From: JBFHRE01 sp041746105
GTDB taxonomy: Bacteria > Actinomycetota > Acidimicrobiia > Spongiisociales > ZC4RG35
NCBI GenBank assembly: GCA_041746105.1
Contig: JBGTHP010000031.1
Coordinates: forward strand, 1-38,057
Reading direction: 5' to 3'
Length of the DNA stretch: 38,057 nt
Shown: positions 8,942 to 17,288 of the stretch, piece by piece
How positions within the stretch are numbered: the stretch's first letter is position 1
Layout: each line of letters begins with the position of its first letter
Program-made: the position numbers and the translations under genes
The notes under the pieces: generated by a model
Told to the model about the DNA's origin: nothing
Seen by the model: only the letters and a program-made list of their open reading frames with translations
Databases searched by the model: none

Positions 8942-8961
8942 TCGCAGCCACGTGGCTGCGA
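8942..8961. promoter_or_regulatory. perfect 20-bp palindrome upstream of the catabolic genes
   Basis: TCGCAGCCACGTGGCTGCGA is fully self-complementary with a CACGTG centre. It lies between the hairpin and the ribosome binding site (GAGGAG) of the amidase gene. It could be an operator for a dimeric regulator or a second RNA stem near the ribosome binding site. Confidence 0.55.
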
Positions 8962-8973
8962 GAGAGGAGCAAC

Positions 8974-9816
8974 ATGTCGAATATCGTGCGCGCAGCGGTC
9001 GTCCAGACCGCTTGGACCGGCGACATTCCATCCATGGTCGACAAGAACGTGAAATTCGCCGAGGAGGCCGCCAACCAGGGTGCCAAGGTGATGTGTTTTC
9101 AGGAGATCTTCAACACGCCCTATTTCTGTCAGGTGCAAGAAGATGAACACTTCGACACCGCCGAGAAGATCCCGGACGGGCCGACGATGGAGCGGATGAC
9201 GAAACTGGCAAAAGACACCGGGATGGTGCTCGTGGTGCCGATGTTCGAGCGCGAAGACGATGGTTTTTTCTACAACACGGCGGGCGTCATCGACGCCGAC
9301 GGATCCTATCTCGGCAAGTACCGCAAGACCCACATACCCCACACCAAGGGGTTCTGGGAGAAGTACTACTTCCGCCCAGGGAACATGGGTTATCCGATTT
9401 TCGACACCGCGGTCGGGCGAATCGGTGTCTACATCTGTTATGACCGCCACTTCCCAGAAGGCTGGAGAGCGCTCGGTCTAAACGGTGCGAAGCTGGTGTT
9501 CAATCCTTCCGCGACCAGCCGTGGGCTTTCGATGTATCTGTGGAAGTTGGAGCAGCCGGCGGCGGCGGTGGCCAACGAATATTTCATTGGGGCTATCAAT
9601 CGGGTCGGATCGGAAGAATACGGCGACAACGACTTCTACGGATCGAGCTACTTCGTCGACCCTCGCGGTCAATTTGTCGGTGAACCAGCATCTGACACCG
9701 AAGAGGAACTCGTTGTACGCGACCTCGACATGGACATGGTCGATACGGTCCGTAAGACGTGGGCGTTCTATCGCGATCGCCGGCCAGACGCATACGGTGA
9801 CCTGGTGGCGCCCTGA
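8974..9816 (+). CDS. nitrilase-family amidase, likely beta-ureidopropionase (N-carbamoyl-beta-alanine amidase)
   Basis: Predicted to hydrolyse N-carbamoyl-beta-alanine (or N-carbamoyl-beta-aminoisobutyrate) to the beta-amino acid, CO2 and ammonia: third step of reductive pyrimidine degradation. At 280 residues it is a single carbon-nitrogen hydrolase domain with the catalytic triad visible: Glu44 (FQEIF), Lys118 (GKYRKTHIPH) and Cys155 (YICYDRHFPE). The stretch FWEKYYFRPGN is shared with bacterial beta-ureidopropionases and N-carbamoylputrescine amidases. Context with dihydropyrimidinase 50 bases downstream favours the pyrimidine reading. It has a clear ribosome binding site (GAGGAG). The alternative is N-carbamoylputrescine amidase in polyamine synthesis. 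Confidence 0.88.
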   Translation: MSNIVRAAVVQTAWTGDIPSMVDKNVKFAEEAANQGAKVMCFQEIFNTPYFCQVQEDEHFDTAEKIPDGPTMERMTKLAKDTGMVLVVPMFEREDDGFFYNTAGVIDADGSYLGKYRKTHIPHTKGFWEKYYFRPGNMGYPIFDTAVGRIGVYICYDRHFPEGWRALGLNGAKLVFNPSATSRGLSMYLWKLEQPAAAVANEYFIGAINRVGSEEYGDNDFYGSSYFVDPRGQFVGEPASDTEEELVVRDLDMDMVDTVRKTWAFYRDRRPDAYGDLVAP

Positions 9817-9866
9817 GCGCAGGGCCCGGTCGAGTACGAGGCGCCGTTGAGGAGAGGAGCTAGACG

Positions 9867-11288
9867 ATGAAGACACTCATCAAGAACGGAACGGTCGTCA
9901 CCCACGCCGGTCGCAGCGCAGCGGACGTCCTGATCGATGGCGAAAAAGTGGTGGCCATTGCCGCCCCGGGAGCCCATGATTGGGAAACTGGCGCCGCCAA
10001 GGTCATCGACGCCGCCGGCAAGTACCTGCTTCCGGGGGGCGTGGACGTTCACACCCACATGGAGTTGCCGTTTGGAGGCACCTTCGCCTCCGATGACTTC
10101 GAAACGGGAACCAGGGCCGCCGCCTGGGGCGGAACCACCACAATCATCGACTTTGCGGTCCAGACGATCGGCGAGCCGATGATGGACGGCTTCGAGGCAT
10201 GGCGGCAGAAGGCGGACGGCCGCTGTGCCGTCGACTACGGCTTCCACATGATCGTCTCCGACGTCAATGAGCAGTCCCTCAAGGAGATGGACATGCTCAT
10301 GGGCGAGGGGGTCACCAGCTTCAAACTCTTCATGGCGTATCCGGGTGTGCTCTATTCGAACGATGGCCAGATCTTCATGGCGATGCAGAAGGCTGCCGAG
10401 AACGGCAGCACGATCATGATGCACGCCGAAAACGGGATCGTCATCGACGTCCTCAGAGAGCAGGCAATCAAACGGGGGGAGACCGATCCGATCTACCACT
10501 CGCTCACGCGACCGCCGATAACCGAGGCCGAGGCCACTCACCGCGCCATCAGTTACGCCGAGTTGACCGGATGCCCGCTCTATGTGGTTCACATGTCGGC
10601 GAAAGAGGCCGTGGCCGAGGTGGCGAACGCCCGTAACCGAGGGCTCAACGTGTTCGGCGAAACGTGCCCTCAATATCTCTACCTGGGCTGGAACAACCTG
10701 AAAGAGCCCGATTTCGACGGAGCGAAGTACGTTTGTTCGACTCCGGTCCGCAACTGGGACGAAGGTCACCAGGAGTGGATGTGGAAGTATCTCGCCACCA
10801 ACGATCTCCAGGTCATCTCGACCGATCACTGTCCTTTCTGCATGAGCGACCACCCGACGCTCGGGACGCAGAAACGGCTGGGGGAGGGAGACTTCACCAA
10901 GATCCCCAACGGCCTGCCAGGGGTCGAAGATCGCATGAGGCTGATCTATCACGGGGCAGTCGCCGAAGGCCATCTTGGTCTGGAACGTTTTGTCGAGGTG
11001 TGCTCCGCTACCCCCGCCAAGATGTTCGGCCTCTACCCGAAGAAGGGAACGATTGCAGTCGGCTCCGATGCCGACATCATCGTGTTCGATCCGAATGAGA
11101 TGACCACCATCTCGGTCGAAAGCACCCATATGCGAGTCGATTATTCGTGTTACGAGGGCAAGCAGGTGCAAGGAAAGATCGAATCCGTGCTCAGCCGCGG
11201 CCGCGTGCTGATCGAGGACGGCCGCTACCACGGTCAACCCGGTGATGGGGCTTATCTCGAGCGCGGCACCAACCAATACCTGATTTGA
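9867..11288 (+). CDS. hydA: dihydropyrimidinase (D-hydantoinase)
   Basis: Zinc metalloenzyme that opens 5,6-dihydrouracil or dihydrothymine (and hydantoins) to the N-carbamoyl-beta-amino acid; 473 residues, usual length. All metal ligands are visible: His62 and His64 (VDVHTHMELPF), the carbamylated Lys153 (TSFKLFMAYPG), His186 (MMHAENG), His242 (YVVHMSA) and Asp320 (STDHCPF). Tyr158 in the same loop as Lys153 matches the substrate-binding tyrosine of the family. An AGGAGAGGAG ribosome binding site precedes the ATG. The product is the substrate of the amidase just upstream; the dehydrogenase gene starts 7 bases downstream. D-hydantoinase and dihydropyrimidinase cannot be told apart by motif alone. 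Confidence 0.93.
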   Translation: MKTLIKNGTVVTHAGRSAADVLIDGEKVVAIAAPGAHDWETGAAKVIDAAGKYLLPGGVDVHTHMELPFGGTFASDDFETGTRAAAWGGTTTIIDFAVQTIGEPMMDGFEAWRQKADGRCAVDYGFHMIVSDVNEQSLKEMDMLMGEGVTSFKLFMAYPGVLYSNDGQIFMAMQKAAENGSTIMMHAENGIVIDVLREQAIKRGETDPIYHSLTRPPITEAEATHRAISYAELTGCPLYVVHMSAKEAVAEVANARNRGLNVFGETCPQYLYLGWNNLKEPDFDGAKYVCSTPVRNWDEGHQEWMWKYLATNDLQVISTDHCPFCMSDHPTLGTQKRLGEGDFTKIPNGLPGVEDRMRLIYHGAVAEGHLGLERFVEVCSATPAKMFGLYPKKGTIAVGSDADIIVFDPNEMTTISVESTHMRVDYSCYEGKQVQGKIESVLSRGRVLIEDGRYHGQPGDGAYLERGTNQYLI

Positions 11289-11295
11289 GGACATC

Positions 11296-12783
11296 ATGAT
11301 CACGCACTGGATCAACGGGAAGACATGGGAGGGCGCTACCGAGCGCACCGGTTCGGTCTTCGACCCGGCCAACGGACGGGTGCAGGACACCGTCGCTCTG
11401 GCGTCGGTGGAGGTCGTGGACGAGGCCGTGAAAGCGGCCAAGGATGCGTTCCCGGAATGGCGCGACGCACCGGTGGTGCGACGTCAGAGAATCATGTTTT
11501 CGTTTCGGGAACTGGTCGACTCGCACCGAGATGACATCGCCAAGGTCCTGACCCAAGAACACGGCAAGACGTTCGACGATGCCAGGGGCGAAGTGCAAAG
11601 GGGACTCGAGGTCATCGAGTTCGCATGTGGCATCCCCCAACTCCTCAAAGGGGAGTTCTCAGAACAGGTCTCGACCGGCGTCGACACCTTGACGGTGCGC
11701 CAAGCGCTGGGGGTTGTGGCCGGGATCACCCCGTTCAACTTCCCGGCGATGGTTCCGATGTGGATGTACCCGATGGCGATCGCCTGTGGAAACACCTTCG
11801 TGCTCAAACCATCGGAGAAGGACCCGTCACCCTCGATGCTGTCGGCCGAACTGTTCGCAGAGGCCGGGCTCCCTGAGGGTGTGTTCAACGTCGTGCACGG
11901 CGACAAGGTGGCGGTCGATCGAATCCTCGAGCACCCGGACATTGCTGCGGTCTCCTTCGTTGGTTCGACACCGATAGCCCGATACGTCTACGAAACCGGG
12001 ACGCGCAACGGGAAGCGGGTTCAGGCTCTCGGTGGGGCCAAGAACCACATGATCGTGCTTCCGGATGCGGACATGGAACTGGCGGCCGATGCCGCCGTCT
12101 CGGCCGGATACGGGTCGGCTGGGGAGCGTTGCATGGCGATCTCGGTTGTGGTGACGGTGGGCGACGCCGCCGAACGTCTCCTCCCCAAGATCCAGGAACG
12201 CATAAGAAAGCTCAGCGTCGGGCCCGGTATGGAGCCTGGCGCCGAGATGGGTCCTCTTGTCACCTCCGAACATCGCGATCGCGTAGTCGGATTCATAGAC
12301 CAGGGGGAAAAAGAGGGAGCGACCTTGCTCAACGATGGGCGTGGTCTACAGATCGACGGACACGAAGAGGGCTTTTTTGTCGGTCCGACTCTGTTCGACA
12401 ATGTCACCATCGGCATGGAGATCTATCGCAACGAGATCTTCGGTCCTGTCCTCTCCATCGTGCGGGCCGAGCACTACGAGGACGCAATCTCGATGATCAA
12501 CGACAACCCCTACGGCAACGGCACCGCGGTATTCACCAATGACGGGGGCGCCGCCCGCAAATTTCAAAACGAGATCCAGGTGGGGATGGTTGGTGTGAAC
12601 GTTCCCATCCCGGTTCCGCTCAGCTTTCACAGCTTCGGGGGTTGGAAGGATTCGATCTTCGGGTCGCATGGGATCTACGGACCGGAAGGCATCCACTTCT
12701 ACACCAGGCAGAAAGTTGTGATCACTCGCTGGCCCGACCCGATCCATCGAGGCGTAGACCTCGGCTTTCCTCAACACGGCTGA
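11296..12783 (+). CDS. mmsA: methylmalonate/malonate-semialdehyde dehydrogenase (CoA-acylating)
   Basis: Oxidises malonate semialdehyde (from beta-alanine, i.e. uracil) to acetyl-CoA and methylmalonate semialdehyde (from thymine or valine) to propionyl-CoA. The 495-residue aldehyde dehydrogenase has nucleophile Cys279 (GSAGERCMAIS). The segment ALGGAKNHMIV (residues 244-254), which lacks the general-base Glu of ordinary aldehyde dehydrogenases, marks the CoA-dependent MMSDH branch, as does ITPFNFPAMVPMWM (144-157). It lies 7 bases after the dihydropyrimidinase. The missing link between the amidase product and this enzyme, a beta-alanine aminotransferase, is not in the window. Confidence 0.92.
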   Translation: MITHWINGKTWEGATERTGSVFDPANGRVQDTVALASVEVVDEAVKAAKDAFPEWRDAPVVRRQRIMFSFRELVDSHRDDIAKVLTQEHGKTFDDARGEVQRGLEVIEFACGIPQLLKGEFSEQVSTGVDTLTVRQALGVVAGITPFNFPAMVPMWMYPMAIACGNTFVLKPSEKDPSPSMLSAELFAEAGLPEGVFNVVHGDKVAVDRILEHPDIAAVSFVGSTPIARYVYETGTRNGKRVQALGGAKNHMIVLPDADMELAADAAVSAGYGSAGERCMAISVVVTVGDAAERLLPKIQERIRKLSVGPGMEPGAEMGPLVTSEHRDRVVGFIDQGEKEGATLLNDGRGLQIDGHEEGFFVGPTLFDNVTIGMEIYRNEIFGPVLSIVRAEHYEDAISMINDNPYGNGTAVFTNDGGAARKFQNEIQVGMVGVNVPIPVPLSFHSFGGWKDSIFGSHGIYGPEGIHFYTRQKVVITRWPDPIHRGVDLGFPQHG

Positions 12784-12799
12784 CCAACGAAAGGCTGAC

Positions 12800-13801
12800 A
12801 TGGACTTCGGAGTTGTGCTTCAAACCGACCCGCCCGCGAGCAGGGTGATCGAACTCACCAAGCGGGCGGAGTCGAACGGATTCGGATACGGCTGGGCGTT
12901 CGACTCCCACGTCTTGTGGCAGGAGCCGTTTGTCATCTTTTCACAGATGCTGGCTGCGACCGAGCGGATGGTGGTCGGACCGATGGTCACCAACCCCGGC
13001 ACCAGGGACTGGACGGTGCTGGCCTCGCTGTTCGCAACGCTCAATGACATGTTTGATGGCCGCACGATCTGCGGTATGGGTCGGGGCGACTCCGCCCTTC
13101 GCTACATCGGTAAATCGCCCACCACTCTCGCCACGATGGTTGAGGCGATGGATGTGATCAAGCGCCTGGTGGCCGGTGACGAGGTCGACTACGAGGGCAA
13201 GAAGCTGCGGATCCCATGGATCGAGAAAGGCTGGGATCTCCCGATGTGGGCGGCCGGATACGGCCCCAAGGCCCTCGACACGGTCGGCCGTCACGCCGAC
13301 GGGTTCATCCTGCAACTGGCCGACCCCCAGATTCTTGAATGGACGGTGGCGGCGGTGCGCCAATCGGCAGAAGACGCCGGACGCGACCCCGCCTCGATCT
13401 CGATTTGTGTGGTCGCTCCCGCCTACGTCGGAGAGAACATCGAACATCAGCGCGACCAACTGCGCTGGTTCGGGGGGATGGTCGGCAACCACGTCCACGA
13501 TCTGGTCAAGCGTTACGGCGAAAACGAGTCGATGGTGCCAAAGGTGCTCACCGACTACATCAAACAGCGGGAGGGCTACGACTACGACCATCACGGCCGG
13601 GCCGGCAACCCCGATACCGAGTTCGTTCCCGACGAGGTGATCGACCGGTTTTGTGTTCTCGGTCCGGTTTCTGCCCACATCGAGAAGCTCGAACTGCTTC
13701 GCTCGATGGGGGTCGACCAGTTCGGCATCTACCTGATGCACGACCAGCAGGAACAAACCCTCGACGCCTACGGCTCGGACATCATTCCCGCCTTGCGGTA
13801 A
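12800..13801 (+). CDS. LLM-class F420/flavin-dependent oxidoreductase
   Basis: Luciferase-like TIM-barrel oxidoreductase of 333 residues, related to F420-dependent methylenetetrahydromethanopterin reductase-type proteins; I take it to be of the CPS_4043-type subfamily. Visible landmarks: MDFGVVLQTDPP at the first strand, FDSHVLWQEPF, GPMVTNPGTRDWTVLAS, ICGMGRGDSALR, MWAAGYGPKALDTVGRHADG. It is the last gene of the run, 16 bases after mmsA, so it is probably co-transcribed with the pyrimidine enzymes. Its reaction is unknown. A role in the missing dihydropyrimidine dehydrogenase step or on an alternative ring substrate is a hypothesis from position only. A convergent gene lies 62 bases downstream. 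Confidence 0.85.
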   Translation: MDFGVVLQTDPPASRVIELTKRAESNGFGYGWAFDSHVLWQEPFVIFSQMLAATERMVVGPMVTNPGTRDWTVLASLFATLNDMFDGRTICGMGRGDSALRYIGKSPTTLATMVEAMDVIKRLVAGDEVDYEGKKLRIPWIEKGWDLPMWAAGYGPKALDTVGRHADGFILQLADPQILEWTVAAVRQSAEDAGRDPASISICVVAPAYVGENIEHQRDQLRWFGGMVGNHVHDLVKRYGENESMVPKVLTDYIKQREGYDYDHHGRAGNPDTEFVPDEVIDRFCVLGPVSAHIEKLELLRSMGVDQFGIYLMHDQQEQTLDAYGSDIIPALR

Positions 13802-13863
13802 GTCCCAAACCCTTCTTTTATGAGGTGAGGCTGAGCCTCCGCTTCACGCGCCAAAACCTGGGT

Positions 13864-14160
13864 TTAACGTTCGCGGAGAAGGGCCGACATGCGGCGGCGC
13901 AACAGTGGTGGGGCGGTCGAGATGCCGAGATCGACGGCGAACTGCGCATCTTCGGTGATGTCGAGGATCACTTCTTCGCCTTCAACACGCATGTGAAACC
14001 CGTCGGGCAATGCATTCACCCGTACGTCTTTGCGCGACCAGTTGCCGATTTCGGTCTGCGCTGAAGACAGCCTCATCCGATCGTCGGTCAGGTCGATGAC
14101 CACGCCTAATCCGGCCCCGCTGTCACCGGGCATCCGGAGGTGTCCCCTGTATTCGGTCAT
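13864..14160 (-). CDS. small conserved hypothetical protein (98 aa)
   Basis: I do not recognise a named family. The 98-residue protein reads as a compact beta-rich domain: VVIDLTDDRMRL, then IGNWSRKDVRVNALPDGFH, a MRVEGEEVILDITEDAQFAV strand pair, and a basic helix at the end (PPLLRRRMSALLRER). The WSRKDV...RVEGEE pattern recalls small PH-like or SH3-like domains of actinobacterial hypotheticals. It ends 62 bases from the LLM gene (convergent) and starts 29 bases downstream of the end of the regulator gene on the same strand, so it may be co-transcribed with that regulator. Codon use resembles the neighbours, which supports a real gene. Confidence 0.7.
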   Translation of the reverse strand: MTEYRGHLRMPGDSGAGLGVVIDLTDDRMRLSSAQTEIGNWSRKDVRVNALPDGFHMRVEGEEVILDITEDAQFAVDLGISTAPPLLRRRMSALLRER

Positions 14161-14189
14161 TCAGCTCTCCTTGTCCGCCAGCCAACAGA

Positions 14190-15623
14190 TTAACGGACGT
14201 CACCGTTCTGGGAAGAGGACTCCTTCTGACGTTGGGATTCCACAACCTGGGCCACCTCTTCTGGATCCGAGAATGGGGAAGCCAAAACGTCGATCAGCTT
14301 TTTCTGCGTTCGTCCATGAACCCTCACGCCGTCGAGTTGCCGTCGCCTGCAACACGGACCGTCCGGGCACTGGGACGAGACCTGGCGGTCGGTTCGACGC
14401 CCCCGGAAAAGTCGGGCGTGTTCGTACTTCACTCCAGATGTAAAGGAGTGCCCGTCCTGATCGACTGCAACGTGGGTGGCGCACCAGTAGGAACCGGACG
14501 GCGTGTCGGTGAACTGATGGTGGATGTCGAACCTATCTTCCGATCGGAACGCCGCCCTTGCCCCGAATCGACTGCACAACACCTGTCCTTCCGACCCGCC
14601 ATGCACGTCGGCAGGGAGTGATAGGTCGTCCAGGACGAGTGCCTTCCAGACCACGCCGTCGAGATCGGTGCGAAGAAAGTGCGAGGGGATTTCGAGGTGG
14701 TGTAGTGCGAGGTTGGTGAATCGCTGGGCGGCCATCTCATAGGACACGTAAAAGCGCTCTTTGAGGTCGCCGACGGCGATGTCTCTTTCCTTCATGGACC
14801 CGCGCAGCATTGTGACGGCCGCCGGCTCGGGCATCAGCACCGCCGCCGCAAAATACGAGGTCTCCAGGCGTTGGGTGAGGATCTCGAGCGCGGTCTGTGG
14901 TTCCTCATGCGCCAGCGCCAGCGAGCCAAGGGTTTGGAGGACTGCTTTCCGGGCCTGTCTGGTTCTCAGTTCGTTTCTCTGGGCGACGTACAGGATCTTG
15001 CGCTCCTCATCGACTATCGAGCGCACGCTTGCCGGTATGTCGTCGATTGCCTTGATCTGGAATCCGAAGACCTCCGCCGCGTCCGCGATCTCACGCGATG
15101 TCAGCGGGCCCGATCCGTTGTATTCGACGGCTTCGACGATCTGGCGAGCCGCCTGTTCGACGTGGGCAAGATGACCGTTTCGACCTCGCAGCCATTCGGC
15201 GAGTTGGGCGTTGGCCAGTCGCAGCCCCTGATCGTCTCGGGCGGTCTGGGCGTCGGTGGTGACCAGCTCGTCGAACAAGGCGAGGATGTGGGTCAGAACC
15301 TCATCTGAGACCCTCGCCGAGGGTTTCAGTATCGGAAGTCCGATCTGGGTGTAACGGGGATGTTGTTGGGCACGGTCGACCCTGATCTCGAGTTCTGCAC
15401 GGCGGTTGGGGGCTTCGGGGGCCATCAAGTCGGCCGGCGAGATCTCCAGAGCCTTGGCCAAACCGGCGATGGCAGAGAGCCTCGCCTCGCGTTTTCCGTT
15501 TTCGAGGAGAGAGAGATAGGGTGCCGGCCGCCCGATCTTGGCGCCGAGTTGATCGAGGGTGAGCCCTTTGAGCGTCCGAAAATGGCGGAGGCGGTGTCCA
15601 AAAACGGTTGGGTCGAGTTCCAT
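14190..15623 (-). CDS. ramB: RamB/ScfR-like short-chain acyl-responsive XRE regulator
   Basis: Predicted repressor/activator of acetate and glyoxylate metabolism; 477 residues. Residues about 9-66 are an XRE helix-turn-helix (FRTLKGLTLDQLGAKIG, PYLSLLENGKREA). The middle resembles the IrrE/ImmA peptidase-like domain, but the zinc motif is degenerate (ALAHEEPQTALEIL instead of HExxH). The segment YFAAAVLMPEPA is family-typical. The C-terminus matches the DUF2083-type region of ScfR proteins, with scattered Cys (VLCSRFG, YWCATH, QCPDGPCC) that could bind metal or a cofactor. It is transcribed divergently from aceB with 80 bases between, the arrangement expected for RamB, the acetate-metabolism regulator of corynebacteria and mycobacteria. 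The symbol is by similarity and context. Confidence 0.82.
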   Translation of the reverse strand: MELDPTVFGHRLRHFRTLKGLTLDQLGAKIGRPAPYLSLLENGKREARLSAIAGLAKALEISPADLMAPEAPNRRAELEIRVDRAQQHPRYTQIGLPILKPSARVSDEVLTHILALFDELVTTDAQTARDDQGLRLANAQLAEWLRGRNGHLAHVEQAARQIVEAVEYNGSGPLTSREIADAAEVFGFQIKAIDDIPASVRSIVDEERKILYVAQRNELRTRQARKAVLQTLGSLALAHEEPQTALEILTQRLETSYFAAAVLMPEPAAVTMLRGSMKERDIAVGDLKERFYVSYEMAAQRFTNLALHHLEIPSHFLRTDLDGVVWKALVLDDLSLPADVHGGSEGQVLCSRFGARAAFRSEDRFDIHHQFTDTPSGSYWCATHVAVDQDGHSFTSGVKYEHARLFRGRRTDRQVSSQCPDGPCCRRRQLDGVRVHGRTQKKLIDVLASPFSDPEEVAQVVESQRQKESSSQNGDVR

Positions 15624-15643
15624 CGTCTACTTTACGTGAGTCG

Positions 15644-15662
15644 AAAGATTGATCGATCTTAA
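15644..15662. promoter_or_regulatory. imperfect palindrome in the ramB/aceB intergenic region
   Basis: AAAGATTGATCGATCTTAA contains AAGAT/ATCTT arms around a GATC-centred core, with 14 of 16 positions symmetric. It sits about midway between the two divergent start codons (15623 and 15704), the natural place for an operator of the RamB-like protein. It does not match the corynebacterial RamB motif that I remember (TTTGCAAA-centred), so assignment to this regulator is inference. Confidence 0.45.
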
Positions 15663-15703
15663 CAGCGACTCCTACCGGGATCGGATGGGCCATCGATAAG
15701 ACT

Positions 15704-17275
15704 GTGAGTGATTATCAAAGAAGGGTCGGCGTGGGCATCGAAATCATCGGCGGGGAACATCCACTCCTGACGGAGGAGGCGCTGGCGTTTCTGGCCGATC
15801 TCGAACGTGAATTCCGAGACCGGCGTGAAGAACTCCTTGCCAGACGCCAGGTGCGCCAGAACCACATCGACGGTGGTGAGTTTCCCGATTTTCTCGACGC
15901 AACCGCAACCATCCGCGACTCCGACTGGAGGGTTGGTGAGGTTCCGTCCGACCTGGCCGACCGTCGCGTCGAGATCACAGGACCGGTGGACGCCAAGATG
16001 ATGATCAACGCTTTGAACTCCGGCGCCAACGTGTTCATGGCAGATTTCGAGGACGCCACCACTCCAACATGGTCCAACCTCCTCGACGGCCAGCAGAACC
16101 TGATCGCGGCTTATCGGCGAACGTTGACCCACAAAACCGAGGCCAAGTCATATCGTATGGGTCCAACCCCTGCCACTCTCATGATCCGCCCCCGCGGCTG
16201 GCACCTGAGCGAGAAGAACGTGTTGGTCGACGGCGAGCGGATGTCGGCATCGCTTTTTGACTTTGGCCTCTACCTGTTTTGGGGCGGCCGGGTCGCGATC
16301 GAAGAGGGTTCCGGTCCGTATCTCTACATACCAAAGCTCCAGGATCATCTGGAAGCGCGGTTGTGGAACGATGTTTTCGAAAGGGCGCAGGCAGCTCTTG
16401 GTATCACAAACGGCACCGTCAAGGTCACGGTGCTGATCGAGACGATATTGGCTGCTTTCGAGATGGAGGAGATCCTCTATGAGTTGCGTGATCACATCGT
16501 CGGAATGAACGCGGGACGGTGGGACTACCTCTTTTCGATGATCAAGACCTTCCGCAACCATGCCGAGTTCGTCCTACCTGATCGCAGCCAGATAACGATG
16601 ACGGTTCCGTTCATGCACGCCTACACCGAGTTGCAGGTGGCGACCTGTCATCGGCGTGGGGCCCACGCCATAGGTGGGATGTCGGCGTTCATTCCGAACC
16701 GTCGAGACCCCGACGTGACTGCAAAGGCAATCGAACAAGTGGCAGAAGGAAAACGGCGTGAAGCCCGTCAGGGCTGCGACGGGACCTGGGTTGCCCACCC
16801 CGATCTGGTGACGGTGGCCAAGGCCGAGTTCGATGCGGTCCTGGGCGACCGGCCCAACCAGGTAGGTCTTCTGCGGGAGGATGTGTCGGTTTCGGCCAAG
16901 GATCTCCTCGGCACCTCGATCGAAGGCGCCGCCGTCACTCGAGGGGGTCTCGTCACCAACATCCGGGTCGGGATGAAATACCTCCAATCGTGGCTTTCTG
17001 GTCAGGCCGCGGTGGGAATCGACAACCTCATGGAGGACGCGGCAACGGCCGAGATCTCGCGTTCCCAGGTTTGGCAATGGGTGCGGCACCGTGTTGCCTT
17101 CGCCGACGGCGGTGTCGTCGACAAAGAACTCGTCGAGGGACTCATCGAAGTCCAGTTCGCCGAAATGCGAGGCGAGCCACAGGCAGAAGCCGCCAGAGAC
17201 CTATTTCGCCAGGTGGCCCTGTCAGAAGAGTTCATCGAGTTTCTGACCTTGCCCGCCTACGAATTGATCGATTGA
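15704..17275 (+). CDS. aceB: malate synthase A
   Basis: Second enzyme of the glyoxylate shunt: glyoxylate plus acetyl-CoA to malate. The 523 residues match isoform A (about 530), not the 720-residue isoform G. Family blocks: NALNSGANVFMADFEDATTP, TPATLMIRPRGWHLSEKNV, VLIETILAAFEMEEILYELR, GMNAGRWDYLFSMIK (Ala where Cys is common), and the C-terminal block NLMEDAATAEISRSQVWQW that carries the catalytic Asp. Start GTG 15704; there is no obvious ribosome binding site. The isocitrate lyase ATG is 13 bases after the stop, so the two form an operon. Expression is expected on acetate or fatty acids under the facing regulator. Confidence 0.95.
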   Translation: MSDYQRRVGVGIEIIGGEHPLLTEEALAFLADLEREFRDRREELLARRQVRQNHIDGGEFPDFLDATATIRDSDWRVGEVPSDLADRRVEITGPVDAKMMINALNSGANVFMADFEDATTPTWSNLLDGQQNLIAAYRRTLTHKTEAKSYRMGPTPATLMIRPRGWHLSEKNVLVDGERMSASLFDFGLYLFWGGRVAIEEGSGPYLYIPKLQDHLEARLWNDVFERAQAALGITNGTVKVTVLIETILAAFEMEEILYELRDHIVGMNAGRWDYLFSMIKTFRNHAEFVLPDRSQITMTVPFMHAYTELQVATCHRRGAHAIGGMSAFIPNRRDPDVTAKAIEQVAEGKRREARQGCDGTWVAHPDLVTVAKAEFDAVLGDRPNQVGLLREDVSVSAKDLLGTSIEGAAVTRGGLVTNIRVGMKYLQSWLSGQAAVGIDNLMEDAATAEISRSQVWQWVRHRVAFADGGVVDKELVEGLIEVQFAEMRGEPQAEAARDLFRQVALSEEFIEFLTLPAYELID

Positions 17276-17288
17276 TATGGAGGACGAC

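Noticed and set aside
9768..11441. Minus-strand 557-residue open frame opposite the dihydropyrimidinase
   Set aside because: Shadow frame; composition is biased and the plus-strand enzyme has all metal ligands.
13820..13845. Bidirectional terminator between the LLM gene and the small minus-strand gene
   Set aside because: Only a 5-bp stem (GAGGC/GCCTC) with a 3-base loop and no T-tract on either side; too weak to call.
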